From Bradyrhizobium sp. ARR65 (GTDB lineage Bacteria > Pseudomonadota > Alphaproteobacteria > Rhizobiales > Xanthobacteraceae), in assembly GCF_000472385.1 (NCBI RefSeq), contig NZ_AWZU01000006.1, positions 108 through 64,107 on the forward strand: a stretch of 64,000 nucleotides of DNA, written 5' to 3'. Both the position numbers and the translations under genes were made by a program. This document shows, in pieces, positions 42,918 through 51,831 of this stretch (the stretch's first letter is position 1; every line of letters begins with the position of its first letter). The notes beneath the pieces are model-generated. The model worked only from the letters and a program-made list of their open reading frames with translations, was not told the origin of the DNA and ran no database searches.

Positions 42918-44267
42918 CTAGGCCACCGCGCGAATCACCTTGCCGAGCTTGTCGATGATCTCGCCGATCTGGTCCTCGCTGATGATCAGGGGCGGGGACA
43001 ATGCCAGCGTGTCGCCGGCGATCCGCATCATCATGTCGTTGTCGTGGAAGGCGCTGACCATCGCATCATAGCCGCGCTTGCCGACCTGGTCGGCGGCACG
43101 GGGCGCGAGATCGATGCCGGCGGTCAGCCCCACGGTGCGAATATCGAGCACGTTCGGCAGGCCCTTCAGTGTCATCACCGCGTCGGCAAATTTCGGCTCC
43201 AGCTCACGGGCGCGCTCGAACAGCTTTTCGTCGCGGTAAATGTCGAGCGTGGCAAGCCCGGCTGCGCAGGCGAGCGGATGCGCGGAATAGGTGTAGCCGT
43301 GGGTCAGCTCGACCACGTGTTCGGGGCCGTTCATGAAGGCGTCATGGATGGTGTCGCGCACCAGTACGCCACCCATCGGAGCCGAGCCGTTGGTTACGCC
43401 TTTGGCGAAGGTGAGCATATCGGGCAGCACGCCGTAGCGCTCGGCGGCGAACGCATGGCCAAGCCGGCCATAACCGGTGATGACCTCATCGAAGATCAGG
43501 AGAATGCCGTGCTTCTGGGTGATCTCGCGCAGCCGCTTCAGATAGCCCTTCGGCGCCGGCAGCACGCCGGTCGATCCCGCCATCGGCTCGACGATGACGG
43601 CAGCAATGGTGTTGGCACCGTGCAGGTTGACCAGGTTCTCCAGCTCGTCGGCGAAGTGCGCGCCATAGTCCGGCTCACCCTTGGTGAAGGCCTGCTTCTC
43701 GCGGTCGTAGGTCGCAGGCAGATGATCGACGCCGGCGAGAAGTGAGCCGAAGATCTTGCGGTTGCCGACGATGCCGCCAACCGCGGTGCCGCCAAAGCCG
43801 ACGCCGTGATAGCCGCGCACGCGGCCGATCAGGCGGGTGCGGGAGCCCTGGCCGTTGAGCTGGTGGTAGGCCAGCGCGATTTTCAGCGCGGTATCGGCGG
43901 CTTCCGAGCCGGAATTGCAGAAGAAGACGTGATCCAGACCGTCGGGCGCGAGCTCGGCGATGCGGCTGGCGAGTTCGAAGGCTTGCGGAATGCCGAACTG
44001 GAACGGCGGCGCATAGTCCAGCGTCTCCGCCATCTTGGTGATCGCCGAGGAGATCTCCTTGCGGCCATGGCCGGCGTTGGTGCACCACATCCCCGAGGCG
44101 GCATCGATGATCTTGCGGCCGTCGACGGTGATGTAATGCATTCCGGTCGCGCCCGCGAGCAGCCGCGGCTGCTTCTTGAAGGCGCGGTTGGCGGTGAACG
44201 GCATCCAATGCGCGGCAAGATCGTTGGGGACGTTGACGGGAGTGGGGCGGGCGCTCTTGTCCAGCAT
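42918..44267 (-). CDS. Omega-amino acid:pyruvate aminotransferase (class III, PLP)
   Basis: 449 residues. HWMPFTANRAFKKQPRLLAGA is the N-terminus of beta-alanine or omega-amino-acid:pyruvate transaminases. FFCNSGSEAADTALKIA, IGRVRGYHG, LIFDEVITGYGRLG and the PLP lysine in MLTFAKGVTNGSAPMGG are intact. It should move an amino group from a terminal amine (beta-alanine, putrescine-like or taurine-like donors) to pyruvate. It is apparently monocistronic, 100 nt downstream of prmB's 3' end region on the same strand, with a repeat on its other side. Confidence 0.9.
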   Translation of the reverse strand: MLDKSARPTPVNVPNDLAAHWMPFTANRAFKKQPRLLAGATGMHYITVDGRKIIDAASGMWCTNAGHGRKEISSAITKMAETLDYAPPFQFGIPQAFELASRIAELAPDGLDHVFFCNSGSEAADTALKIALAYHQLNGQGSRTRLIGRVRGYHGVGFGGTAVGGIVGNRKIFGSLLAGVDHLPATYDREKQAFTKGEPDYGAHFADELENLVNLHGANTIAAVIVEPMAGSTGVLPAPKGYLKRLREITQKHGILLIFDEVITGYGRLGHAFAAERYGVLPDMLTFAKGVTNGSAPMGGVLVRDTIHDAFMNGPEHVVELTHGYTYSAHPLACAAGLATLDIYRDEKLFERARELEPKFADAVMTLKGLPNVLDIRTVGLTAGIDLAPRAADQVGKRGYDAMVSAFHDNDMMMRIAGDTLALSPPLIISEDQIGEIIDKLGKVIRAVA

Positions 44268-44367
44268 GGGGGCCTCTTTTTGGGAATGTTTCGATCGATT
44301 GGCCGTCAGGCTATCAGCTTCTGCGTTTTACGGAAACCGCGCCACAATTGATATTTCTGTGCACGCC

Positions 44368-45333
44368 TCAACCGAGATCGGCGGCTGCAATCCAGAACAC
44401 TTCGCCTTCCGAATCCTCGCTGTCGAGCCAGAGCAGCGGCAACCGCGGAAACGCGGCCTCCAGCCGCTCCCTGCCGCGGCCGATTTCGCAAAGCAACCCG
44501 CCCTGCGGCGTCAGGTGGGTTCCGGCCTCGTTCAGGATGCGCCGCACAAGGTCGAGCCCGTCAGTGCCGCCGTCAAAGGCGAGCTTCGGTTCGGCGCGGC
44601 ATTCGAGCGGTAGCGCCGCCATGCCCTCGGCATCGACGTAAGGAGGGTTCGAAATGATGAGGTCGTAGCGCGCGTCGCCGAGCGGGGCGAACAGGTCGCC
44701 GCGATGGAGTTTGACTCGTCCCTCGAGCCCATGTTCGGAAACATTTCGCGCGGCCACCGCGAGCGCCTCCTTGGAGATATCCACCGCATCGACCAGCGCA
44801 TTCGGAAAATGGCGTGCGGCCAGAATGGCGAGACAGCCCGAGCCGGTGCAGAGATCGAGCACGTGTTCGACCTCGGCGGGATCGCCGAGCAGCGCATAGC
44901 CGCCATCCTCGCCGCCCCCCAAATGCGAGTCCAGAATCTCGCCGATGAAGGAGCGCGGTACGATCACGCGCTCGTCGACATAGAACGGCAGGCCGCGCAT
45001 ATAGATCTTGTTGACGAGATAGGCGGCCGGCTTTCGCGTTCGCACCCGGCGCTCGATCAGTTCCAGAATTGCTTTTGCCTCGGCTGCGGTGACGCGCGCC
45101 GCGGCGAAAGTGTCGAGCTGATCGGGGTGCAGGTGCAGGGCCTCGCAGACCAGGAAGGCGGCTTCCGCCACCGGATCGGTGGTGCCGTGGGCGAACACCA
45201 GCTTCGCCTCGACAAAGCGGCTGACTGCGAAGCGGACGAAATCAAGCAGGGTGAGCAGCTCGCCGCGGGCGACTTTAGCAAACTTCGATCCCGCGCTTGC
45301 ACGTTTGGCGGCCGGTTTGACGGGCTTGGCCAT
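44368..45333 (-). CDS. prmB: Ribosomal protein L3 glutamine methyltransferase
   Basis: 321 residues. The SAM motif is VLDLCTGSGCLAILAARHF and the catalytic motif is LIISNPPYVDAEGM (NPPY, Gln-methylating). IVPRSFIGEILD and the longer N-terminal helical region separate PrmB from PrmC. It methylates a glutamine of L3 during 50S assembly. An N-terminal basic stretch (KPVKPAAKRASAGSKFAK) is extra to the usual fold. ATG 45333 shares one base with the stop of moaE (TGATG). Confidence 0.92.
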   Translation of the reverse strand: MAKPVKPAAKRASAGSKFAKVARGELLTLLDFVRFAVSRFVEAKLVFAHGTTDPVAEAAFLVCEALHLHPDQLDTFAAARVTAAEAKAILELIERRVRTRKPAAYLVNKIYMRGLPFYVDERVIVPRSFIGEILDSHLGGGEDGGYALLGDPAEVEHVLDLCTGSGCLAILAARHFPNALVDAVDISKEALAVAARNVSEHGLEGRVKLHRGDLFAPLGDARYDLIISNPPYVDAEGMAALPLECRAEPKLAFDGGTDGLDLVRRILNEAGTHLTPQGGLLCEIGRGRERLEAAFPRLPLLWLDSEDSEGEVFWIAAADLG

Positions 45334-45794
45334 CAGGACTTGGTCCAACGGGCGGCCGCGGCATCATCCTGCGCCTGCGCCTCGACCCAATTGCTGCCGG
45401 AGGCGTTTTCCTCCTGTTTCCAGAACGGCGCGCTCGTCTTCAAATAATCCATCAAGAACTCCGCGGCCTGAAATGCCGCCTGGCGGTGGGCCGAGGCCGT
45501 CAGCACCAGCACGATGTTTTGTCCGGGCGTGAGGCGGCCGACGCGGTGGACGACGGTGACACCATTCAGCGGCCATCGCGCGATGGCTTCGTCCACGTGT
45601 CGCCTGATCTCGGCCTCCGCCATGTCAGGATAATGCTCCAGCGTGAGCGCCGAGACACCATCGCCGTCGCTGCCGCGACAGATGCCGGAAAAACTCACGA
45701 CCGCGCCGATATCGGTGCGACCTTCGGCGAGCAGCGCGATCTCGCGTGCGATGTCGAAGTCAGATTCCTGGATGCGGATGGTGACGCTGGTCAT
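45333..45794 (-). CDS. moaE: Molybdopterin synthase catalytic subunit
   Basis: 153 residues. GAVVSFSGICRG, LEHYPDMAEAEIRRHVDEA, VVHRVGRLTPGQNIVLVLTASAHRQAAFQA and LKTSAPFWKQEE, with the catalytic Lys region, are the MoaE signatures. With MoaD it adds sulfurs to precursor Z to form molybdopterin. ATG 45794 starts at the family N-terminus; the open frame upstream runs through a repeat element. moaD lies 219 bp upstream, so the two subunits are in one unit separated by the repeat at 45841. Confidence 0.95.
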   Translation of the reverse strand: MTSVTIRIQESDFDIAREIALLAEGRTDIGAVVSFSGICRGSDGDGVSALTLEHYPDMAEAEIRRHVDEAIARWPLNGVTVVHRVGRLTPGQNIVLVLTASAHRQAAFQAAEFLMDYLKTSAPFWKQEENASGSNWVEAQAQDDAAAARWTKS

Positions 45795-45840
45795 GGTGAC
45801 GGCGGCCTCACGGCCCGAAGTATTGATGAGCTGCGGCGGA

Positions 45841-45970
45841 GGTTCACCTCTCCGCGACGGGGAGAGGTCGGCGCGTAGCGCCGGATGAGGGGCCGCAGCT
45901 CCCACGAGAGGGTGAAATCCCTCACCCGACTTGCTGCGCAAATCGACCTCTCCCTGTGGGAGAGGTGAGA
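45841..45970. repeat. Intergenic inverted repeat, CCTCTCC...GGAGAGG family, inside the moa cluster
   Basis: GGTTCACCTCTCCGCGACGGGGAGAGGTCGG forms the left hairpin and CGACCTCTCCCTGTGGGAGAGGTGAG the right; the middle holds GAGGGTGAAATCCCTCACCC. This is a third distinct repeat family, placed between moaE and moaD. Transcription from moaD into moaE must cross it. Confidence 0.7.
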
Positions 45971-46012
45971 CCGAATGCGCCGACAGATCGACTCAACCAA
46001 GATCATCTCACT

Positions 46013-46264
46013 CTACCCGCCGGTCATCGGCGGGAAGAAGGCGATCTCGCGGGCGCCCGCGATTACCGTGTCTGGTTTGACATGGGCGTGGTCGATCGCG
46101 GCGCGGATCACCTTCGGCTTTTCGAACGCATAGGCGTAAGCTTCGCCGCGCTGGGTGAGCCAGGCGATCAGGTCCTCGATGGTGCGCACGCTGGCCGGCG
46201 GCTCGATCGTCTCCTCGGCCTTGCCGACGCGCTCGCGCACCCAGGCGAAATATTTCAGCTTCAT
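46013..46264 (-). CDS. moaD: Molybdopterin synthase sulfur-carrier subunit
   Basis: 83 residues, ubiquitin-like fold. MKLKYFAWVRERVGKAEETIEPP at the start and EIAFFPPMTGG at the end, where the terminal Gly-Gly is thiocarboxylated by MoeB-type activation. It delivers sulfur to MoaE. The ATG overlaps the stop of pgsA (ATGA), which places molybdopterin genes directly downstream of phospholipid synthesis. Confidence 0.95.
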   Translation of the reverse strand: MKLKYFAWVRERVGKAEETIEPPASVRTIEDLIAWLTQRGEAYAYAFEKPKVIRAAIDHAHVKPDTVIAGAREIAFFPPMTGG

Positions 46265-46902
46265 GCCTCATCCTCCTTGATGAGGTGATGGATGCCGGCG
46301 CGGAAATAGTCGTAGCCCGTATAGATGGTGATCAGGGCCGAGGTCCACAACAGCAGCAGCCCGATCTGGGTGACGAGAGGGCCTATCTCGGTGGAGATGA
46401 TGGAGACGGCGAGGTCGCCGGCTTCGCCTGCAAGCAAAAAGCCGATCGCGACGAGCTGCAGGGTGGTCTTCCACTTCGCGAGCTTGGTCACGGGCACGCT
46501 GACGCGCAACGCGGCGAGATATTCGCGCAAGCCCGACACCAGGATTTCGCGGCAAAGAATGATGATGGCGGCCCACAGCGACCAGCCATGGATGATGCCG
46601 TCGGCCGCAAGCATCAAAAGGCAGGACGCCACCAACAACTTGTCCGCGATCGGATCGAGCATGCGGCCGAATGCCGATTGCTGATTCCAGATGCGGGCGT
46701 AATAGCCGTCGAGATAATCGGTGACGCCCGCAGCGATGAAGACCGCGACGGCCACCCAGCGCAGCCAGAGCGGGCCATCCAGGATCGACTGCACATAAAT
46801 GCAGCCGACCACCACGGGGATGGCAGCAATCCGCCCATAGGTCAGGATATTGGGCAGCGACCAGGAGGTCTTGGCGGCCCCTCGTGTGGTTGCGATGTTC
46901 AT
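46261..46902 (-). CDS. pgsA: CDP-diacylglycerol--glycerol-3-phosphate 3-phosphatidyltransferase
   Basis: 213 residues, inner membrane. The CDP-alcohol phosphatidyltransferase motif is complete in TDYLDGYYARIWNQQSAFGR followed by MLDPIADK (DxxDGxxARx8GxxxDxxxD). LPNILTYGRIAAIPVVVG is the first helix. It commits CDP-diacylglycerol to phosphatidylglycerol. ATG 46902 is preferred over an in-frame start four codons upstream. It overlaps moaD by ATGA and follows uvrC across a minisatellite. Confidence 0.95.
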   Translation of the reverse strand: MNIATTRGAAKTSWSLPNILTYGRIAAIPVVVGCIYVQSILDGPLWLRWVAVAVFIAAGVTDYLDGYYARIWNQQSAFGRMLDPIADKLLVASCLLMLAADGIIHGWSLWAAIIILCREILVSGLREYLAALRVSVPVTKLAKWKTTLQLVAIGFLLAGEAGDLAVSIISTEIGPLVTQIGLLLLWTSALITIYTGYDYFRAGIHHLIKEDEA

Positions 46903-46933
46903 CCGTTCTACCAATACCGCTCGAGCGCCCAGG

Positions 46934-47003
46934 TCAACCCGGCCAAATCAACCCCGGCCAATTCAACCGGGCCAAGTCAACGGGGCCAAGTCAACCAGAC
47001 AAG
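46934..47003. repeat. Minisatellite of five 13-15 bp units (consensus TCAACCGGGGCCAAG)
   Basis: Units start at 46934, 46948, 46963, 46977 and 46991: TCAACCCGGCCAAA, TCAACCCCGGCCAAT, TCAACCGGGCCAAG, TCAACGGGGCCAAG, TCAACCAGACAAG, with a decayed sixth at 47004. It lies in the 175-bp gap between uvrC and pgsA, upstream of the pgsA ATG. Confidence 0.85.
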
Positions 47004-47077
47004 TCAAGCCGCCAGGACCAACCGGCCGGTTTGAGATGATCCGCCGCGGGCGACGCCCATGTGACCCGAATCCCCTT

Positions 47078-49156
47078 TTAGCGTGGCTCGGCGTGGAAAA
47101 ACTCGAAAATCTTGCGCGCGCTCTCGGCGGAGACGCCCGGAACCTTGCCTAGATCGGCGATCGAGGCCCGTTCGATCTCCTTCAGCGTACCGAAATGATG
47201 CAAAAGAGCGCGCTTGCGCGACGGTCCGATACCGGGAATCTCCTGCAGGCCGGCTTCTCGGATGTCCTTCTTGCGCAGCTTGCGGTGCGATCCGATCACG
47301 AAACGATGCGCCTCGTCGCGCAGCCGCTGGATGAAATACAGTACGGGATCGCGCGGCTCGAGCTTGATCGCGTCGCGATCCGGCATGAACAGCGTCTCGC
47401 GGCCGGCATCGCGGTCCGGTCCTTTCGCGACCCCCAACAGCGAGACCTGCGTCGCACCCAGTCCGTCCAGGATTTCCTTGGCGGCATTGAGCTGGCCACG
47501 GCCGCCATCGATGATCACAAGATCGGGCCATTGCGGGAAGGAGTCATCGTCCCTCTTCTCGTTGGCCTTGCCGGCCTCCTCGTTATTGGCGCTCACCAGC
47601 CGCTTGAAGCGCCGCTGCAGCACCTCGCGCATCATGGCGTAGTCGTCGCCGGGAGTGAGGCCTTCCGACTTGATGTTGAACTTGCGGTACTGGTTCTTCG
47701 CAAAGCCCTCGGGCCCGGCCACGATCATGGCGCCGACGGCATTGGTGCCCTGGATGTGGCTGTTGTCGTAGACCTCGATGCGGCGCGGCGGGTGCGGCAG
47801 GCCGAGCGTGGTCGCGAGTCCCTCCAGCAGCCGTCCTTGGGTGGATGTGTCCGCAAGCTTGCGGCCCAGCGCCTCGCGCGCGTTGGTCAGCGCATGCGCC
47901 ACCAGCTCCTTTTTCTCGCCGCGCTTGGGCACGGAAACCTCGACCTTGTGTCCGGCCTTGACCGAGAGCGCGTCGGCCAAGAGCTCGCATTCCTCGATCT
48001 CGTGTGAGAGCAGGACGAGCTTTGGCGGCGGCTTGTCATCGTAGAATTGCGCAAGGAAGGATGACAGCACTTCCTCAGGCGTAAATGACTTCTCCGCGCG
48101 CGGGAAATAGGCGCGGTTGCCCCAGTTCTGCCCGGTGCGGAAGAAGAACACTTCGACGCAGGAGTAGCCACCCTCCTGATGGATGGCGAACACGTCGGCT
48201 TCTTCCACGGTGCGCGGATTGATGCCCTGCTGCGACTGGATCGCGGAGAGCGCCGCGAGGCGGTCGCGGTAGAGCGCCGCGGTCTCGAATTCCAGCTCGC
48301 GCGAGGCTTTTTCCATCTCGGCCGCGAGTTCCTGCTTCACCTGCTGGCTGCGCCCGGACAGGAAATCGACGGCTTCGCCGACGAGCTTGGTATAGCCGGG
48401 GAAATCGATCTCGCGCGTGCACGGGCCCGCGCAGCGCTTGATCTGGTAGAGCAGGCAGGGCCGGGTGCGGCTTTCGAAAAACGAATCGGTGCAGGAGCGG
48501 ATCAGGAACGCCCGCTGCAGCGCCGTGATGGTGCGGTTGACCGCACCGGCGGAGGCGAACGGTCCGAAATAGCGTCCCGGCCGGCTTTGCGCGCCGCGGT
48601 GCTTGAGGATTTGCGGCGCCCAATGGTCGCCGGTGATCAGGATGTAGGGGAACGACTTGTCGTCGCGTAGCTGCACGTTGAAGCGCGGCCGGAGCTGCTT
48701 GATCAGATTGGCTTCCAGCAGCAGCGCCTCGGTTTCGGTGGATGTCGAGACGATCTCGACCGACACCGTGGCCGCGATCATGCGCAGGATACGCGCCGCG
48801 AGCGGCGCATTGACCCGCGCATAGGAAGAGAGCCGCTTGCGGACGTTCTTCGCCTTGCCGACATAGAGCACGTCGTGGGCGGCGTTCAGCATGCGGTAGA
48901 CGCCGGGCGAGGTGGGGGCGAGCCGCACCGCCTTTTCGATCGCTGCATGGCCGATCGCAAGCGGTCCCTCGGCTACAGCTTCCGTGCTTTCCTCGGCGAG
49001 TTCCGGCAGCCGGGCCTCGTCGTCCTCCTCGGCGGGGGCGTTCGCGGGATCGATATCCGGAGGCGTGAGCCCCTCCGGCGGCAAATCGCTTGCGGAACCG
49101 CGCTGCGCGTTCGTTGCGCCGGGCACCTTGGTCTGATCGCTCTTGTGGATAGTCAT
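47078..49156 (-). CDS. uvrC: Excinuclease ABC subunit C
   Basis: 692 residues. The GIY-YIG nuclease is [21 protein letters not shown]; the UvrB-binding UVR helix is [25 protein letters not shown]; the C-terminal RNase H-like nuclease has [18 protein letters not shown] and [11 protein letters not shown]; two HhH motifs near the end read [16 protein letters not shown] and [15 protein letters not shown]. It makes both incisions in nucleotide excision repair. Residues 1-70 are an acidic, disordered extension ([18 protein letters not shown]) not needed for the fold. pgsA is downstream on the same strand. Confidence 0.97.
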   Translation of the reverse strand: MTIHKSDQTKVPGATNAQRGSASDLPPEGLTPPDIDPANAPAEEDDEARLPELAEESTEAVAEGPLAIGHAAIEKAVRLAPTSPGVYRMLNAAHDVLYVGKAKNVRKRLSSYARVNAPLAARILRMIAATVSVEIVSTSTETEALLLEANLIKQLRPRFNVQLRDDKSFPYILITGDHWAPQILKHRGAQSRPGRYFGPFASAGAVNRTITALQRAFLIRSCTDSFFESRTRPCLLYQIKRCAGPCTREIDFPGYTKLVGEAVDFLSGRSQQVKQELAAEMEKASRELEFETAALYRDRLAALSAIQSQQGINPRTVEEADVFAIHQEGGYSCVEVFFFRTGQNWGNRAYFPRAEKSFTPEEVLSSFLAQFYDDKPPPKLVLLSHEIEECELLADALSVKAGHKVEVSVPKRGEKKELVAHALTNAREALGRKLADTSTQGRLLEGLATTLGLPHPPRRIEVYDNSHIQGTNAVGAMIVAGPEGFAKNQYRKFNIKSEGLTPGDDYAMMREVLQRRFKRLVSANNEEAGKANEKRDDDSFPQWPDLVIIDGGRGQLNAAKEILDGLGATQVSLLGVAKGPDRDAGRETLFMPDRDAIKLEPRDPVLYFIQRLRDEAHRFVIGSHRKLRKKDIREAGLQEIPGIGPSRKRALLHHFGTLKEIERASIADLGKVPGVSAESARKIFEFFHAEPR

Positions 49157-49437
49157 GTCCGCAAATTTAAGCGCTGGCGTTCGCGATTTGAAGTTCCTGT
49201 GCCGGCTTCCGGTGGATAGCGCGGGACAACGGATCCGCAGGTCGCGCGAAGGCGTCGGTAAGGCTTCCTTAAGACTACCGAGCGGGCGGCAACCGCGCTT
49301 AACAAGGCTTTAACTTAAAGCTCTCGATAAATCTTCGCGAAAAGTACTGGAGTTTCGTAACCATGCGGTTCGTGGAGCGCCTTCGCTTTGGCGTATTTCG
49401 GACCTCTTGGTCGCGGCAGTTGCGTTGGAGTGTTGCG

Positions 49438-50058
49438 ATGAAAAGGTTCGCTGTCGGGGCCGCTGCGCTGACGCTTGCGAGCACGGTGCCACCCGCGAGA
49501 GCGGCCGATTATTATGCTCCGCGCCAGCCCTATACGGTGAACCAGCCGCTCAACGCCTATAGCTGGGCAGGGCCTTATCTTGGCGGCAATCTCGGTTATG
49601 CCTGGGGCACGGTGTCAAACAACCCGACCAAGCCGTCCGGCATCGTCGGCGGTGTGCAGGGTGGCTACAATTTCCAGGACGGCCCCTGGGTGTTCGGCAT
49701 CGAAGGCGATCTCGAAGCGACCGGCGCCGACGACACGTTTGCGCCCTGGAAATTTTCCAATCCCTGGTTCGGCACCGTGCGCGGTCGCGTGGGTTATGCG
49801 TTCAGCAACATCCTGTTCTACGGCACCGGCGGTCTCGCCTTTGGCGAATTGCGCGGCCAGACGTTTGGCTTAACGGAATCGCAAACCAGCGCTGGCTGGA
49901 CCTTGGGTGCGGGCGTCGAATTTGGCGTGGCACAGAACTGGACCGCCAAGGTCGAATATCTCTACGTCGATCTCTCGGAAAGCAACTTCGCGATCACCGG
50001 CACCTCGAACGGCTATCGCTTCGACATGCTGCGCGTCGGCGTGAACTACCATTTCTAG
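49438..50058 (+). CDS. Outer-membrane beta-barrel protein (Omp25/Omp31-like)
   Basis: 206 residues. A signal peptide (KRFAVGAAALTLASTVPPARA) precedes AADYY, then SWAGPYLGGNLGYAWG, GGVQGGYNFQDGPWVFGIEGDL, FGTVRGRVGYAFSNILFYGTGG and a final strand FDMLRVGVNYHF ending in Phe. This is the 8-strand porin-like family abundant in Rhizobiales. ATG 49438 is chosen because GGAG lies 7 nt upstream and the signal peptide begins there; an in-frame ATG at 49363 would add 25 residues. A terminator lies about 110 nt downstream. Confidence 0.92.
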   Translation: MKRFAVGAAALTLASTVPPARAADYYAPRQPYTVNQPLNAYSWAGPYLGGNLGYAWGTVSNNPTKPSGIVGGVQGGYNFQDGPWVFGIEGDLEATGADDTFAPWKFSNPWFGTVRGRVGYAFSNILFYGTGGLAFGELRGQTFGLTESQTSAGWTLGAGVEFGVAQNWTAKVEYLYVDLSESNFAITGTSNGYRFDMLRVGVNYHF

Positions 50059-50165
50059 AGCACGATCCGGAGGGCCGTGTCGGCGCAAAGTTGAGCTCGG
50101 CTATTCCGAACCGATCTGCTCAATCGATAAAGTTTCAAGAAGAAAAGACGAACAAGCAACAACCT

Positions 50166-50196
50166 CCCGGCCGTAGCTCACGGTCGGGATTTTTTT
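50166..50196 (+). terminator. Rho-independent terminator after the outer-membrane protein gene
   Basis: CCCGGCCGT and ACGGTCGGG pair over 9 bp with one G-T wobble around AGCTC, followed by ATTTTTTT. It lies 108 nt beyond the stop of the beta-barrel gene. The interval 50059-50165 has no coding potential and would be either a 3' UTR or a small RNA. Confidence 0.85.
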
Positions 50197-50303
50197 GCAG
50201 CATCTTCCGCGCAGCGTCCTTCGAGCAAAGGCTCACTTTGAACCCGCCGCCTGAACGGATTGCGGGTTCAGATGAGCAAAATGCGTCCTAACTCAAACCG
50301 ACA

Positions 50304-50519
50304 CTAGGATTGGATCACCAGATTGACCGCCTTCGGGCCCTTGCCCTTCTTGTCCGGTTCAACCTCGAATGTGATGCGTTGTCCTTCGGTCAGGTCCTTC
50401 AATCCTGCCCGCTCAACCGCGGTGATGTGAACGAACACATCGCGCCCGCCGTCATCGGGCTTGATGAAGCCATAGCCACGTTCTCCATTGAAGAACTTGA
50501 CCGTACCAGTCATGGCCAT
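50304..50519 (-). CDS. cspA: Cold-shock domain protein
   Basis: 71 residues. GTVKFFNGERGYGFIKPDDGGRDVFVH contains RNP1 (GYGFI) and RNP2 (DVFVH); the rest is a single cold-shock domain ending VNLVIQS. It binds single-stranded RNA or DNA and acts as an RNA chaperone. ATG 50519 or the third-codon ATG may start it; GGGAGGAG lies upstream. About 250 bp of non-coding sequence upstream would allow the long structured leader usual for csp mRNAs. Confidence 0.93.
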   Translation of the reverse strand: MAMTGTVKFFNGERGYGFIKPDDGGRDVFVHITAVERAGLKDLTEGQRITFEVEPDKKGKGPKAVNLVIQS

Positions 50520-50772
50520 CGGGAAACTCCTCCCCCGTACTGCTTCCGGCCGCTACGCCTCACGCGTATCGGCCCGACCGGACATTCGCTGCCGGAAAGC
50601 TGGGCCACCTTAACGTCCCTGCGTCTTGCCCCGCCGGGTCGCCTGGATTTTTTTTGGCCTCCATCGCTCCGCCGCAACCATTCGCGGAAGCGGGGCGTAA
50701 AGCCAGTCTCATCGACTTAAGCATAATACGGTTCGCCGCGAATTGACTACGGCTTTTCCACCGTCTTCGCCT

Positions 50773-51633
50773 TCACGGTTTCGGTGTTTCGAGCCGGAAG
50801 CGGGCGGTGCCGCCCTGGCCCAGCGGCCTTTCCAGTTCCGGCAGGATGGTCTTGAGCTCGCCATGCAGTGTCCATGGCGGGTTGACGATCAGGAGTCCGG
50901 TCGAGGCAAGCGGAGCCCCTGCTGTTTGCGGCGCCACGCTGAATTCGAGCCGCAGGCATCTGCCCGCCGGTTTGACGTTGCCGGCAGCCTGGACGACGGC
51001 GCGGGCGAGATCATCCGTCGCGCGCCGGCTCTTGGCGGGATACCAGAGCAAATAGATACCGGTGGGCCATTTGGCGAACGCCGCGGCGAAGCGATCGGCG
51101 AGGCGCTCGAACTCGTCTTTGGCCTCGAACGGCGGGTCGATCAGCACCAAGCCGCGCCGCTCGTTGGGCGGCACGAAGGCCGGCAGCGCCACCCAGCCGT
51201 CCAGGTCGACCACTTTGGCCTGGGCGTCGCGGCGCAGGGCATCGATCAGGCGCTTGCGGGAGCGCGGCTCGACCTCGCAAGCGGTAAGTCGATCCTGCGG
51301 GCGAAGCAGCGCGCGCGCAATCAGCGGCGAGCCCGGATAGGCGGTGAGATCGGATTGCGGATTAAAGGCCGCCACGATGTCGAGATAAGGTTTGATCAGC
51401 GGTGCGGCGCCCTGCGAGAACTGCGCCTGCATCAGGCGGGCAATACCGGTACGCCATTCGCCGCCGCGGCTCGCTTCGTCCGAGGTCAGATCATAGAGGC
51501 CGGCGCCGGCGTGGCTGTCGATGACGCGAAACGCAGCCGGCTTTTCCTGCAGGTAAAGCAGGGTGCGCACCAGCACGATGTGCTTCAGACAATCGGCAAA
51601 GCCGCCGGCGTGAAAGGCGTGACGGTAGTTCAT
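50773..51633 (-). CDS. rlmJ: 23S rRNA (adenine2030-N6)-methyltransferase
   Basis: 286 residues. MNYRHAFHAGGFADCLKHIVL is the RlmJ N-terminus; RVIDSHAGAGLYDL is the SAM-binding loop, and LVLIDPPFEAKDEF holds the DPPF catalytic motif of adenine-N6 methyltransferases. IVNPPWTLHGELK follows near the C-terminus. It modifies A2030 of 23S rRNA. Same strand as cspA with a 250-bp gap; the upstream side has a palindromic repeat. Confidence 0.95.
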   Translation of the reverse strand: MNYRHAFHAGGFADCLKHIVLVRTLLYLQEKPAAFRVIDSHAGAGLYDLTSDEASRGGEWRTGIARLMQAQFSQGAAPLIKPYLDIVAAFNPQSDLTAYPGSPLIARALLRPQDRLTACEVEPRSRKRLIDALRRDAQAKVVDLDGWVALPAFVPPNERRGLVLIDPPFEAKDEFERLADRFAAAFAKWPTGIYLLWYPAKSRRATDDLARAVVQAAGNVKPAGRCLRLEFSVAPQTAGAPLASTGLLIVNPPWTLHGELKTILPELERPLGQGGTARFRLETPKP

Positions 51634-51707
51634 GGCGGAGGGTTACGACATCGCGGAGCGAAAGTAACCCTGCGCTGTCGCAGCGTATCGCTGGCAGGAA
51701 TTGGCAC

Positions 51708-51823
51708 AGTCATTCCGGGGCGCTCGCGCAAGCGAGCGAACCCGGAATCTCGAGATTCCGGGTTCGATGCGACCGGCGCCGGCGCTTCGCGCAGCCCCGT
51801 CGTCATCGCCCCGGGATGACGGC
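51708..51823. repeat. Intergenic palindromic repeat, CGTCATTCCGGGG family
   Basis: CAGTCATTCCGGGGCGCTCGCGCAAGCGAGCGAACC, CGGAATCTCGAGATTCCG, GGTTCG ... and the right end GCCCCGGGATGACGGC. This copy shows the uninterrupted loop CGCTCGCGCAAGCGAGCG where the 40036 copy carries a module. It separates rlmJ from the RNase T2 gene. Confidence 0.75.
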
Positions 51824-51831
51824 GCCTAGGA

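Noticed and set aside
46934..47003. CRISPR array
   Set aside because: Units are directly contiguous with no unique spacers and only 13-15 bp long.
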